In this document: in pieces, positions 1 through 8,879 of the stretch | Layout of the letters: each line of letters starts with the position of its first letter | Position numbering within the stretch: position 1 is the first letter of the stretch | Assembly: GCA_035391225.1 (NCBI GenBank) | Contig: DAOPKN010000014.1 | Location: forward strand, 1 to 47,001 | Direction of reading: 5' to 3' | DNA length: 47,001 nt | DNA from: DAOPKN01 sp035391225 | Lineage (GTDB): Bacteria > Thermotogota > Thermotogae > MWEM01 | Position numbers and translations under genes: made by a program | Notes under the pieces: model-generated | What the model was told of the DNA's origin: nothing | Databases searched by the model: none | What the model saw: only the letters and a program-made list of their open reading frames with translations

Positions 1-1071
1 CACTTCTGCGCGCTTCTCCTCGCCGATCACATCCAGAAATTCTTGGAGAGTTTTGACACAGGGGTAGGCTCGAAAGGCCTTGCGTAGCAACTCGGACAAT
101 TTTTCCACGTTTCCTTGCCTGCGGAAAACTTTTATCAGCAACCTGTCCCTTGAAATCTCATGGACAGAGGAATCTTCGGGAACCTTTTGCAGCCAAGAAT
201 AAGCCGCATCCACCTCATCACTTTCCAGGTAGACCTCGGCGATCGAGAGCACGGTTTCCCGGGAAGCTTCCCTCCCAGTCATCAGGAGAGTTTTCTCAAA
301 AAGCTTGCTATCTTTAATTTGCCTGGCCAAAGACGCAATCAAATCCAAGTGGCGATGCTTGCCGGGTTCTTCTTTTTCTGCATTGGCTCGCACCTGGAGT
401 TCCGAAATCATCGAGCGGATTGCGGGTTCAGGAAGACATTCCCAGGCATGGTCCACCAAGCAACTTCGTATCCCGTAGGGGTCTTTGCGGTTCAAATCCA
501 AGATCATTTCGACAACTTTTTTCTTGTCGGCACATCGGGAGGCATGTTTCACGAACTGAGCCGCCGCGTCCCTTTGGAAAACGCGTTCCAAGTCCATGGA
601 GTCCTCGTCGTCGAACGCAAAAAGGAACTTGTCCGTTTCGAAAAGTTGCGCGATCACTTCCATCCCGGTTTGGGGATCGAAGTCCCTGGATTTCAGAACC
701 TGCAACATTCCCCATAATTTCAAGGAAGAATCGGGAGACTGTTCTTCGTCGCTGAGGTCTTTTTCTTCCTCCCAATCCGCGATTTTCTCCTGGAAACTTT
801 CCAGGTTTTCCCAAGAGGAACAAACCAGTTGTTCCACCCAATCACTTGCCATTTCGGAACGATCGCTCAGTTCCAAAAGCACCTGCGCCAAAACTTCTGC
901 ACCCAGAGCCATCAACTTTTCTTTTCGGGCATCTTCCATTTTTTCGCCAACCTCGATGTTGCAAAGTTCTGACAAGTGACAGCACTTGCCGTGTGAACAA
1001 AAGAGCCGCAGTGGGCTGCGGCGGTCCCAGGAGGGCTTTTTGGCTTTCCATTCAGAAGAGGAAGCGTTCAT
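1..1071 (-). CDS. DUF6880-like helical-repeat protein, 3' end outside the window
   Basis: An open frame without stops runs from an ATG at 1071 off the left edge, giving 357 residues of an incomplete protein. After a short basic N-terminus there is a Cys/His cluster (CSHGKCCH...C, about residues 25-37). Then comes a long alpha-helical region that begins with LMALGAEVLAQVLLEL and contains FDDEDSMDLERVF and YGIRSCLVDHA. By memory this order of motifs resembles the DUF6880 family, whose helical repeats often follow a zinc-binding segment in bacteria. The start overlaps the end of lspA by about 20 bases, so the two are probably translated from one message. No enzymatic motif is visible and the function is unknown. 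The Cys cluster is not a canonical SWIM finger. Confidence 0.65.
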   Translation of the reverse strand, partial: MNASSSEWKAKKPSWDRRSPLRLFCSHGKCCHLSELCNIEVGEKMEDARKEKLMALGAEVLAQVLLELSDRSEMASDWVEQLVCSSWENLESFQEKIADWEEEKDLSDEEQSPDSSLKLWGMLQVLKSRDFDPQTGMEVIAQLFETDKFLFAFDDEDSMDLERVFQRDAAAQFVKHASRCADKKKVVEMILDLNRKDPYGIRSCLVDHAWECLPEPAIRSMISELQVRANAEKEEPGKHRHLDLIASLARQIKDSKLFEKTLLMTGREASRETVLSIAEVYLESDEVDAAYSWLQKVPEDSSVHEISRDRLLIKVFRRQGNVEKLSELLRKAFRAYPCVKTLQEFLDVIGEEKRAEV

Positions 1072-1576
1072 CGCCCTGGAGTTCGGACCCAAAGCGGTCC
1101 TTGCGGAAGAAGGAGTATACCAGGCCGCAGGCCCCGAAGAAAACGGAGAGGTCGGCCAGGTTGACGATCCCCGTGCGCAAGGGACCCAGGCGAAACAGGA
1201 GAAAGTCCACCACTTTCCCCAAGAAAACACGGTCTACCAGGTTTCCCAACCCCCCACCGATCATCATGGCGATGCAAATCGATTGGAGCCGGGATAGGGT
1301 TTTCGTGGAGAGAACCCAGTACAATCCAACGACGCAGGCCACGAGGGGGAGGAGAATCAACGAGAAGAACCGGATGTTCCCTCCAAGGTTTGAGAACATG
1401 CCCAGGAATGCTCCGGGGTTCTCCGCGTACATCAGGGTTACCGTACCGTTGAGAAAGGGAATCGTGGGGCTGTGCTGCAGGAAGGAAACGGCCAGGTGCT
1501 TGGTTACACGGTCACATCCCACGTTCCCCAAAACGATGAGCAGTATAAGGGCAATTCGCATTCCTTTTCGAGCCAT
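1052..1576 (-). CDS. lspA: Lipoprotein signal peptidase (signal peptidase II)
   Basis: This inner-membrane aspartyl protease removes signal peptides from diacylglyceryl-modified prolipoproteins. The 174-residue product has the family motifs GCDRVTKHLA (residues 20-29), ENPGAFLG (52-59), GGGLGNLVDR with catalytic Asp115, and NLADLS with catalytic Asp142, plus four hydrophobic segments. The ATG at 1576 is chosen because AAGGGGGAA lies just upstream and the protein then starts in the usual basic N-terminus; an in-frame extension to 1630 runs through a terminator hairpin and is unlikely. The window encodes at least one likely substrate, the LSSC lipobox protein at 18438-19361. Confidence 0.96.
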   Translation of the reverse strand: MARKGMRIALILLIVLGNVGCDRVTKHLAVSFLQHSPTIPFLNGTVTLMYAENPGAFLGMFSNLGGNIRFFSLILLPLVACVVGLYWVLSTKTLSRLQSICIAMMIGGGLGNLVDRVFLGKVVDFLLFRLGPLRTGIVNLADLSVFFGACGLVYSFFRKDRFGSELQGDERFLF

Positions 1577-1589
1577 GGTTCCCCCTTGG

Positions 1590-1620
1590 AAAAGAAAAGC
1601 CCCCGCGGAATTCGGGGGCT
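1590..1620 (-). terminator. Rho-independent terminator after the PpiC gene
   Basis: On the minus strand an 8-bp GC-rich stem (AGCCCCCG with CGGGGGCT, 1598-1620) with a seven-base loop is followed by TTTTCTTTT. It sits 33 bases past the stop of the PpiC gene and just before the lspA ribosome binding site, so lspA depends on read-through or on its own promoter, which I could not identify. Confidence 0.85.
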
Positions 1621-1652
1621 CAAGATGCATTCCTGGAATGGTTCGCGAAGAA

Positions 1653-3227
1653 CTAGTCCACCAAGTCCAACACGTCGGTGTTCGAAGGATCCAACTGCAG
1701 GATCTTGTCGGCGTATTCCTGGTTGTTTTCCTTTTCGTCCAGGATGTTGTTGATGCGGATCATGTACAGGTACGCTACGACCCTGTCGCGCTTGTCCGCT
1801 GCCATGTCGGTTGCGATTTCTTCCAGACCAGGGTAGGCTTGGCGCAGTTGGTCGTTGATCTGTGCGCCGTACAGCTGGTAAATCTGTTCTTCTTGGGCGA
1901 GTTCCAACGCTTGGTCGATGAAGATGCCAAAGAATCGGATGGCCTGGTGGCGATCGGTGGGGTTCAGGTTGTAGTAACGGCTCAGGGCGGCAAGCGTTGC
2001 GTCTTCGTACAGAGAAAGTTCCTTGAGGTTGTCCAATCGCTTTTGCTCAAGCTGAACGATTTGTTCTTCGTTCAAGTTGATGCGTCCTGTGTAGAAACCG
2101 TTGATCACGCTTTCAAGCGAAACCTCAAGCAGGATCCTTCCATCGTAATCCTTGGGTTGGTACTCGAACACATACTCGGAAACGGGGGCGTAATCGTTGC
2201 TCTGCATGGCCATTCCGTAAACCTGGGAAAAGTCGGACACGTCTTTCATGGTGCCCTGGTACACGAAGGAAATCTTGTTGTCGGTCATGTATTGTGGAAT
2301 CCATTGCTGGATTTTTTGGGCCTTCACCTGGTCCACGAACGATTCGTAATCCTCGGTTTGCTGGAACTCGGCGAACGTCATGCCTTCCTTCTTATCCGTC
2401 ACGAGGATGAGGTGGAAGCCGTAATCGGTTTCCACGGGGCCGGTGACCACGTTCAAGGGCGCGGAGAAAGCAGCTTCTTCGAATTCGGGAACCATCATTC
2501 CCCGGGTAAACCATTTCAGGTCTCCCCCGTCGTCCTTGTTGGATACGTCAAGAGAGTATTGTGCTGCGGCATCCGCGAAGGAAATCTGTCCGCCCTGGAT
2601 CTGGGAGAGAAGCGAAAGGGCTTCCTCTTCGGTTTCTACCAGAATGTGGCTTGCCTTTACTTCTTCGCTTCCACCCGAAAGTTGATCCTTGTACAATTCA
2701 AATTGGTTTTGCAACTCCTCATTGGAAACAGGTGCAAGCCTGTTGATGGCGGCTTCGCGTGTCATCTCTTTGCGATAGACCATCAGCACGAATTCGTAGA
2801 AATTTTCCATCGAACCGTACTGCCCTTCCACTTGTGCCTTGGTGGTGGGGTCGGCAGATACCTGCATCACCACGTCGTTAACCTGTTGTTCCAGGTCCAG
2901 CTGGTTCACGGTGATTTTTTGCTTGAAGGCGTAGTAATCCAAAAGGGTCCTCTGCGCCTTGTAATTGGCAAGCTCGAATTTCAAGAAGATGCCATCAAAG
3001 ATGGGGTCAAAATCCTGTTCCTGGGCGTACATGGGAAGAATGTACTGGTACTCGTTGTTCAAATCTTCCACGGAAACCCCGTAACCCGTATCTTCTCCGT
3101 TTTCCAGGATTTCCACCGCCATGGCGGTCGGGGGAAGAATCCCAGGAGTAGGGGCTGGAGTTTCTGCAGCCATCAGGGAGATGCTGAGAAGAGCGAAAAC
3201 CGTGAACAAAAGCAATGTTTTTTTCAA
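1653..3227 (-). CDS. Secreted PpiC-type peptidyl-prolyl isomerase / SurA-PrsA-like foldase
   Basis: A 524-residue exported protein predicted to assist folding of envelope proteins. It has a cleavable signal peptide (1-20), an N-terminal helical chaperone-like region (about 45-175) and one parvulin domain (about 190-282) with KASHILV, FADAAAQYS, GGDLKWF and TDYGFHLILV. A long mostly helical C-terminal region of about 240 residues shows no recognised motif. The start is TTG at 3227, preceded by AGGAGGGAA at good spacing; no ATG gives a signal peptide. It follows the small membrane protein by 64 bases and ends at a terminator. Thermotogota commonly carry such large PpiC proteins, which may serve their outer sheath. 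Confidence 0.9.
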   Translation of the reverse strand: MKKTLLLFTVFALLSISLMAAETPAPTPGILPPTAMAVEILENGEDTGYGVSVEDLNNEYQYILPMYAQEQDFDPIFDGIFLKFELANYKAQRTLLDYYAFKQKITVNQLDLEQQVNDVVMQVSADPTTKAQVEGQYGSMENFYEFVLMVYRKEMTREAAINRLAPVSNEELQNQFELYKDQLSGGSEEVKASHILVETEEEALSLLSQIQGGQISFADAAAQYSLDVSNKDDGGDLKWFTRGMMVPEFEEAAFSAPLNVVTGPVETDYGFHLILVTDKKEGMTFAEFQQTEDYESFVDQVKAQKIQQWIPQYMTDNKISFVYQGTMKDVSDFSQVYGMAMQSNDYAPVSEYVFEYQPKDYDGRILLEVSLESVINGFYTGRINLNEEQIVQLEQKRLDNLKELSLYEDATLAALSRYYNLNPTDRHQAIRFFGIFIDQALELAQEEQIYQLYGAQINDQLRQAYPGLEEIATDMAADKRDRVVAYLYMIRINNILDEKENNQEYADKILQLDPSNTDVLDLVD

Positions 3228-3291
3228 AATCGTTCCCTCCTAAAAAAGCGGTTTTTCTTTCATGGGGTAAAAAAAGTATGGTTTTGGTGCA

Positions 3292-3825
3292 TTACTTTTC
3301 CTCGAAACGCTGCATCCATTCGTGTAATTTTTTCCCGGAAAGCTCCAACAGAACGTCATACAAAAAAATGGCCACTTGAAAGACGAAAAAAAATCCGAGA
3401 ATATGCCAAAAGGGGCGATCCAAAAATGGTTGCAGCAATTCGGAAAAAAACAGTTCCAGTCCCCAAACGTACAGCGCCAGGCATCCGTTTAAGTAGGTGA
3501 ACTTAAGTAGCCACTGCCAAGGGCGGGCAAGGTTTTGCACAAGGCTCCGGAAGACCACGTATCCCCCGAACGATGTCGTGAAAAGGATGGCCATGCTTTT
3601 GAGTGGAAGGAGCATCGCCAAAATGGACGTGGCCAAAAAGACCATCACCCCCGTCTTCTTCGGGTACACATCCAAAATGAAAGCAAGGATCACCGCGGAA
3701 ATCCCCAGGAAAAACAGGCGATTGAAGGGAACGAGGTTTGCCAGTAACACGAAAACGAGGCATAGTGCGGAAGAAACCCCCGCTATGGCAAGGGAAAAAC
3801 TCCCAGAACGCATGTCGTTGCTCAT
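3292..3825 (-). CDS. Small polytopic membrane protein of unknown function
   Basis: A 177-residue protein with about five hydrophobic segments and a charged C-terminal tail (KKLHEWMQRFEEK). The ATG at 3825 overlaps the TGA of queA (ATGA), which implies translational coupling. An in-frame extension further upstream lies wholly inside queA and is rejected. A region reading FFLGISAVILAFILDVYPKKTG loosely recalls small-molecule transporter membrane subunits, but I do not recognise the family and assign no function. Confidence 0.75.
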   Translation of the reverse strand: MSNDMRSGSFSLAIAGVSSALCLVFVLLANLVPFNRLFFLGISAVILAFILDVYPKKTGVMVFLATSILAMLLPLKSMAILFTTSFGGYVVFRSLVQNLARPWQWLLKFTYLNGCLALYVWGLELFFSELLQPFLDRPFWHILGFFFVFQVAIFLYDVLLELSGKKLHEWMQRFEEK

Positions 3826-4862
3826 AGAAGGAGCGTGGCATCCCCAAACGAGAAGAAGCGGTACCCCGTTTCGAGGGCTTCTTGGTACGCATCCAAGATG
3901 AACTCGCGTCCTGCGAAAGCGCTCACCAGCATCAGCAGCGTGGATTTGGGAAGGTGGAAATTGGTGATCAGGCCATCCACCAGGCAAAAATCGTGGGGAG
4001 GGTAGAGGAAGATGTCCGTTGTTCCCTGGAAATCTCCGTTTGGTGCCGGTTCGGAGTTGCCGAGGCTCTCCAGGACACGAACACTGGTTGTGCCGACCGC
4101 GATGATGCGCCGTTTTTGCTCCCGGGCAGCAAAGATCTCCGCGGCAGCGCTGTGGGGCACGAAAAAACTCTCGGAGTGCATAGTGTGGTCTTCAATCTGC
4201 GCGGTTTTCACGGGGCGGAAGGTCCCTGGGCCCACGTGCAATGTCACTTCCACCGTTTGGATTCCCATCTGCGCGATTTTCTGCAGCAGTGCAGGTGTAA
4301 AGTGTAATCCCGCGGTGGGGGCTGCAACGGCGCCTTCCCTGCTGGCATACACCGTTTGGTACCGTTCTGGTTGCTCCAATTCTTCAAAGATGTAGGGTGG
4401 AAGTGGCACTTGGCCTTCTTGCGCGAACCACTGTCCAGGTGTTTTTCCTGCGGGGAAAAAGAAGCGGAAGAGCCCCGAACCGTCGGGGTACTTGCGTTCG
4501 CAGGTAGCTTCTCCCCCGGAGTTCTCAAAAAGAATACGGGTGCCTTCCTTCACGCGCTTTCCCGGACGCATCAGGGTTTTCCAGGTGGTTTGGTCTCCAC
4601 CCGAAACCGGGTGCAGCAAGAAGATCTCCACCTCTACCCCATTTTCCTTGTGTCCCTTCAAGCGCGCGGGAATGACTCGGGTGTTGTTCACCACGAGAAG
4701 ATCCCCGGGAAGCAAGAAATCGGGAAGGTCATAGAATCGGCGGTGTTCGATGGAACGGCAGTTCCGGTTGAGCACCATCATGCGCGAATGATCCCGCGGT
4801 TCCATGGGTTTTTGTGCAATGGCTTTCATGGGAAGGGAGTAGTCAAAGAGGTTCACGTCCAC
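3822..4862 (-). CDS. queA: S-adenosylmethionine:tRNA ribosyltransferase-isomerase
   Basis: QueA makes epoxyqueuosine in tRNA by transferring the ribosyl part of SAM to 7-aminomethyl-7-deazaguanine. The 346-residue product has the usual length and family motifs: FDYSLP and PRDHSRMMVL near the N-terminus, VVNNTRVIPARL, HVGPGTFRPV, MHSE, AVGTTSVRVLES and a C-terminal LVDGLITNFHLPKSTLLMLV. The start is the GTG at 4862, seven bases after GGGGG, because the family N-terminus precedes the first internal ATG. It lies 14 bases after the Omp-alpha-like gene and couples to the downstream membrane protein. Confidence 0.95.
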   Translation of the reverse strand: MDVNLFDYSLPMKAIAQKPMEPRDHSRMMVLNRNCRSIEHRRFYDLPDFLLPGDLLVVNNTRVIPARLKGHKENGVEVEIFLLHPVSGGDQTTWKTLMRPGKRVKEGTRILFENSGGEATCERKYPDGSGLFRFFFPAGKTPGQWFAQEGQVPLPPYIFEELEQPERYQTVYASREGAVAAPTAGLHFTPALLQKIAQMGIQTVEVTLHVGPGTFRPVKTAQIEDHTMHSESFFVPHSAAAEIFAAREQKRRIIAVGTTSVRVLESLGNSEPAPNGDFQGTTDIFLYPPHDFCLVDGLITNFHLPKSTLLMLVSAFAGREFILDAYQEALETGYRFFSFGDATLLL

Positions 4863-4876
4863 TCGTTTTCCCCCGT

Positions 4877-5908
4877 TTACTCCGGTCGCGCGGAGACGTA
4901 CGCGTAGAGTAATGCCGCTGCTCCCACGAATGTTCCCGCAATCCCGATTCCCATGGCGTACCAGTACTGTTTTTTCAAGGTAGTGATCTCGTTCTTGAGG
5001 CGGTCGTACTCGATCTTGATGTAATCCAGGTCTTGCGAAAGGGTGAGTACCTGGTCCGCTCGGACTTCCAGTGCCAAAAGCCTTTGGTCGGAAATGGCCA
5101 GAACGTTTTGAATCTCCCCGATGGTTTGAGCTTGCTGCAAGATCGGACGCATGTTCACCAGTTCCGATTGGATGGAGGAGACCCTGCTTTCCAGGGAAGG
5201 AAGAGCGCCCACCTGCTGTTGGAGCTGGTCCAGCTGCTGTTGCATCTTGCGATCGGCTGCAACGGATTTTGTGAAGCTGGCCTCGGTGGTGGGAATCCAC
5301 TCCTCGAGGAAATCGAAGTCGCGCATGTACACCAGAAGACGGCTCACGTTGGCTTCGTTGGCGGTCAGGCGGCTCTCCTGCTCTTCCACACGGGTGTACA
5401 TGTTTCGCAGCTCCTGTTCCACGGCTACCAGGAAATCGTTGTACCCCGAAATAAAGCTGGTTTTGGATTCGAGCTGCTGCATCTGGGCCAGAACCTCGTT
5501 TTTCATGGAAAGCAGCCTTCCTTCCATGGCCTCCAGTTCCTGCCGGCTTAAGGTTACTTCCAGGCGATCCACTCGGTCGCGGAGGAGCTTGAGCGACGTT
5601 TCCAGGCTCTGGTCGTGCTCTTCCAGGAACAGCACGCGCTTGGACAGATCCGCCACTTCGGTGAGAGGTTTACTGCTCATGATGATGGCGCGCAACCGGC
5701 TGAGGGTATTGGCAAGTTGAAAGCGGGTGACTTCCAGGTTGCCGTTGAAAAAGCCAGAGGAGTCCACGAGCATGATTCCCGAATCGATCATCTCCTTTAC
5801 CTGTGGATACACGTCCAACTCGGACGAAACATCTACCGGAGTGGAATTCCCCGCCACTACCCCCAGGAAAAGGATGGAAAAAACGAACAAAAGAAGGCTT
5901 TTCTTCAT
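4877..5908 (-). CDS. Omp-alpha-like surface protein: S-layer-like domain, coiled coil, C-terminal anchor
   Basis: A 343-residue exported protein. A signal peptide (1-20) is followed by an S-layer-homology-like segment (about 28-75: ELDVYPQVKEMIDSGIM ... NLEVTRFQLANTLSRL). A long heptad-rich coiled coil (about 85-310) and a hydrophobic C-terminal segment (about 318-338) follow. This architecture is that of Thermotoga Omp-alpha, the rod that spaces the toga from the cell body: the SLH domain holds the cell wall and the C-terminus anchors in the outer layer. The ATG at 5908 has GAGGTGAG upstream; in-frame codons further up lie in the PEGA gene. It is co-oriented with the PEGA gene, 19 bases away. 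Confidence 0.85.
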   Translation of the reverse strand: MKKSLLLFVFSILFLGVVAGNSTPVDVSSELDVYPQVKEMIDSGIMLVDSSGFFNGNLEVTRFQLANTLSRLRAIIMSSKPLTEVADLSKRVLFLEEHDQSLETSLKLLRDRVDRLEVTLSRQELEAMEGRLLSMKNEVLAQMQQLESKTSFISGYNDFLVAVEQELRNMYTRVEEQESRLTANEANVSRLLVYMRDFDFLEEWIPTTEASFTKSVAADRKMQQQLDQLQQQVGALPSLESRVSSIQSELVNMRPILQQAQTIGEIQNVLAISDQRLLALEVRADQVLTLSQDLDYIKIEYDRLKNEITTLKKQYWYAMGIGIAGTFVGAAALLYAYVSARPE

Positions 5909-5927
5909 GCATCTCACCTCTGGTGCG

Positions 5928-7634
5928 TTAGAAAACAAACGTGACATCCCGGTATTCCTCCCCGGAAAGGGTAACCGTCCGGTTTTGCATCGCTCCGTCC
6001 GGACCCTGGCAGCTGAAATGGTAGGTACCCGCACGCAGCCGCATGGTCACGGGTGTTTCGCCCGCGAAATTTCCGTCCATCCAGGTCTTGCACCCGGGTG
6101 GGAAAGAATCGATGGTAACTTGGGTGGACTTGGGAAGGGTTCGGATCAGGGTATACGTTTGGCCATCCAAGAAAACCTGTTGTTCGGAAAGTTCACCCCC
6201 TGGCCAGGAGAAGCGAAGTGTACCGCTTCCCGGGCGCACCCGCACGTCGCGCAAGGGGGTTTGTCCAATTTCTTGCCCCATCCAGGAAACCGTTGCGCCA
6301 GGCGGATCGGTGACAAGGAACAATGCGGCTTCACCATCAAGGTTGATCGAGAAGGAATAGATCACTCCTGGCGAAAGGCGATACACCCGGCGCCGAACCG
6401 GGTATCCACCACGTTGAATATCGAAGGTTTGGATTCCCATGATGGTATTGATCAACGCGGGGAGCTCGTAGCGCTCCGAGGCGTGCAACACGAAGGCTTC
6501 TCCGGGGGGGATCACATCCATCAGAACGGTGCAATCCCGGTTCAGGTCAACGGAAATTCTTTCGGGGGCGTTGATCACCCGACGTGTGAGCCACTCTTTC
6601 TCACCTTGTACCAGGTGAATTTCGTGCTTTCCGTGGGCAACCTGTACCGTCATGGGGGTCAGGCCCTGTTCCTGCGAATCGAGAAGGAAAATGGCCGCAG
6701 GGGTCGACTCCACGGTTAAGGGGTATGTCTTGAGTGCCAGTTCCTGGAACACCGTGTTTTCCCCGGGTTCGAGGAACAGTTCGTGCACCTCCGCAACGTA
6801 ACCGGGCGCGGAAATCGCGAGCACGTGTTTCCCCGTGGGCAATTCCTTGAGCGAAAGAGGAGCAATGCCAACGGGGCTACCATTGAGCTCCAACGAGCAG
6901 GATGTAGGAAACGTGGAGATTTCAAGGTGCGCGAAAGATTCCAGCACCTGGAACACCGTGTTTTCCCCCTCCGCTTGGATTTCCACGACCTGCGACTGGG
7001 GTGCGTACCATTCCTTCGAAAAGTGGAAAAGATGCCTCCCCGGGGAAAGGAAAAGGGTAAGTGGGGTCACACCGCGGTCTTCGCCGTCCACCGAGACGAA
7101 AAGACCCGGGGGTTCGGAAAGAACGGAGGTTTTCCCCGCTCGGGTCAAAGAGACGTGCATTTCCCGGGTAAAATACTGCGAGACTTCCAGGTAAAAGAAG
7201 CGAGGGAGGTATCCGGGTGCGGAGACCTCCACGTAGTGCTTTCCCACGGGAAGCTGGGCCTCGAAAGTACCCGTTGCCGGGAGTGTTTCGTCAACCAGGA
7301 TTTGGGCATTCGGAGGATCCGATTGGATGCGCAGGATTCCCGATGCCTTCAGTTCCAAGGTGACCGAGGTTGCTTCGGCAATCTCGATCACACGATGATA
7401 CGGGTTGTACCCCGGTTTCTCGGCGTGGAAAACGTGTGCACCGGGGGTTAGGAAAAGCATCTGGGAAAAGACCCCTTGGCGGTCAGAAATGCCGAAAAGG
7501 GCTCCATCGATGTACACCGAGACCTTTCCAGGGTTGGTGAACAAACGGATGGGCACGCAAAAAAGAAGGCTTCCCGCCAAAACCGCGAGCACCAAGAGTA
7601 TTTTTCGCTTGACACTTGCTCCATGTACCTCCAT
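5928..7634 (-). CDS. Membrane-anchored PEGA-repeat protein
   Basis: A 568-residue protein with an N-terminal transmembrane or signal segment (about 9-30) and roughly seven PEGA-type beta repeats covering the rest. Repeat hallmarks include GKVSVYIDG, SDPPNAQILVD, SEPPGLFVSVDG, STFPTSCSLELNG, STPAAIFLLD, TDPPGATVSWMG and SFPPGCKTWMDG, each followed by TP-L and a PG/GKH turn. PEGA domains are usually found in surface or periplasmic proteins with a structural or binding role. The ATG at 7634 has AAGGAGGGG upstream. The gene lies between a membrane-anchored unknown and the Omp-alpha-like gene, a context that fits envelope assembly. Confidence 0.88.
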   Translation of the reverse strand: MEVHGASVKRKILLVLAVLAGSLLFCVPIRLFTNPGKVSVYIDGALFGISDRQGVFSQMLFLTPGAHVFHAEKPGYNPYHRVIEIAEATSVTLELKASGILRIQSDPPNAQILVDETLPATGTFEAQLPVGKHYVEVSAPGYLPRFFYLEVSQYFTREMHVSLTRAGKTSVLSEPPGLFVSVDGEDRGVTPLTLFLSPGRHLFHFSKEWYAPQSQVVEIQAEGENTVFQVLESFAHLEISTFPTSCSLELNGSPVGIAPLSLKELPTGKHVLAISAPGYVAEVHELFLEPGENTVFQELALKTYPLTVESTPAAIFLLDSQEQGLTPMTVQVAHGKHEIHLVQGEKEWLTRRVINAPERISVDLNRDCTVLMDVIPPGEAFVLHASERYELPALINTIMGIQTFDIQRGGYPVRRRVYRLSPGVIYSFSINLDGEAALFLVTDPPGATVSWMGQEIGQTPLRDVRVRPGSGTLRFSWPGGELSEQQVFLDGQTYTLIRTLPKSTQVTIDSFPPGCKTWMDGNFAGETPVTMRLRAGTYHFSCQGPDGAMQNRTVTLSGEEYRDVTFVF

Positions 7635-7658
7635 GTGCCTGCCCCTCCTTGCGTTTTT

Positions 7659-8237
7659 TTACTGGTAGCGAACCACCGGGAAGTCGAGCGAACCTGGGGT
7701 ATCCCAGGTCAGTACGTTCCCTTCGGCACGATCGGGTTGGGGTTGCACGTCGAGAATGGCAACCTCTTCCGGGAAAACGAACACAAGCCGGGAGTTTTCC
7801 TGCAACTGCAGCTTGTTTTCCCCGAAACCCGAAACCCAAACCGCACCTTGCTGCGCGGTCAAACCTTCCACCACGGCACGCTCATGAATGGACAATTCCA
7901 CCCCTTGCATGGTCGCCGTAGAAGCGTACTCCAACAATTTCACCGGTTCCGGGAGCTTCTCTGAGAGTTGGGTCAAGATGTCCTCGTAACTCTTCCACTT
8001 CTCTTCGGTCGTCCGCGTGTTGAAATACTCGTAGGCTTCCTGCAGCTGATCGGTCTTTTCGTAGGCGAAGCGCACCTTGTTGTCCATTTCCACGGGGCGT
8101 TCCAGCCCAAAAGTGTACACCGCGGAAAATTCCAATTGCTGGTACTGGGGCTTGTTTCGGAATGCACTGATCAGGTTGAACGCAGAAAACCCTACCACGA
8201 AAATCAGCAAGATCCAGATCCAATTTTTCCGATTCAT
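7659..8237 (-). CDS. Single-pass membrane protein of unknown function
   Basis: A 192-residue protein with one N-terminal transmembrane segment (about 5-22) and an extracytoplasmic domain rich in beta strands near its C-terminus (GAVWVSGFG, LVFVFPEEVAILDV). The ATG at 8237 overlaps the TGA of the upstream gene (ATGA) and has GAGGTGG upstream; the in-frame extension to 8411 lies inside that gene. It may belong to DUF4897, a small Thermotogota family, but this is a weak recollection. Position next to PEGA and Omp-alpha-like genes suggests an envelope role. Confidence 0.75.
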   Translation of the reverse strand: MNRKNWIWILLIFVVGFSAFNLISAFRNKPQYQQLEFSAVYTFGLERPVEMDNKVRFAYEKTDQLQEAYEYFNTRTTEEKWKSYEDILTQLSEKLPEPVKLLEYASTATMQGVELSIHERAVVEGLTAQQGAVWVSGFGENKLQLQENSRLVFVFPEEVAILDVQPQPDRAEGNVLTWDTPGSLDFPVVRYQ

Positions 8238-8869
8238 TCTTTTTTTCCACCTCGTTGTTGAAATTTGATGTGTCGGAATTCCTCGAAACGCAAACCCGCT
8301 TGGCGTCCATTCCAGGCATTTTGGAAATCCCGCAGCAAGGGAAGCGCGACAAGGGACACCAATAAGATTACCCCCGCAAAGACGGACAGGATCACGAGGA
8401 AAAAGGTCCAAGCCAAACGGGAAACAACCATTTCGATGGTTTCCTGCAACTGTTCCATCCGGGCCTTCCAGGAAGGGCGAATTTCCAGGAAAGCCGTCCG
8501 CAGATCGTCAGCCCCTGATTCCAAGCTCATCCCAAAAAAGGATTGGGCTATCCGACGAACAAGGGACACCTGTTGCATTACCTCGTTCTTTGGATCGTAG
8601 GCAAATCCCATTTTCAACGCTTTTTGCATTTCAAACGTTTCCAGGAAGGATTCCAGGCCTTCCACGGGTGCAAGATCGGGTGCCATTCCTCCTTCCGCTT
8701 CCAGGATCATCAGGGTAAAATCCGAGGAAAAACGGTAGGTATTGGCATGGAGTTGCCGGATCTGGTTGAAATCGGAAAAAAGACCCACGCACAAAAAGGT
8801 ACCCAAACCTGTTACCATCACGAGAATGATCGTCATCCACCGGAGGTAGGAAGAAAACCGAAACCCCAT
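8234..8869 (-). CDS. Two-pass membrane protein with extracytoplasmic helical domain
   Basis: A 211-residue protein with transmembrane segments near residues 11-31 and 152-178 that enclose a helical extracytoplasmic domain, then a short cytoplasmic tail. The layout is that of a chemoreceptor or histidine-kinase input module, but there is no HAMP or signalling domain. I do not recognise the family. It begins 10 bases after hisS and is translationally coupled to the next gene, so it probably works with that protein. Confidence 0.72.
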   Translation of the reverse strand: MGFRFSSYLRWMTIILVMVTGLGTFLCVGLFSDFNQIRQLHANTYRFSSDFTLMILEAEGGMAPDLAPVEGLESFLETFEMQKALKMGFAYDPKNEVMQQVSLVRRIAQSFFGMSLESGADDLRTAFLEIRPSWKARMEQLQETIEMVVSRLAWTFFLVILSVFAGVILLVSLVALPLLRDFQNAWNGRQAGLRFEEFRHIKFQQRGGKKE

Positions 8870-8879
8870 TTACACTGGC

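Noticed and set aside
961..1000. SWIM zinc finger in the first protein
   Set aside because: The spacing of Cys and His (C-x4-CCH-x4-C) does not fit the CxC...CxH pattern, so I call it only a Cys cluster.
846..3500. An 884-codon open frame on the plus strand
   Set aside because: It lies antisense to lspA and the PpiC gene, which have clear family motifs, signal peptides and ribosome sites. The plus-strand translation has no recognisable domain and is a product of codon bias on the opposite strand.
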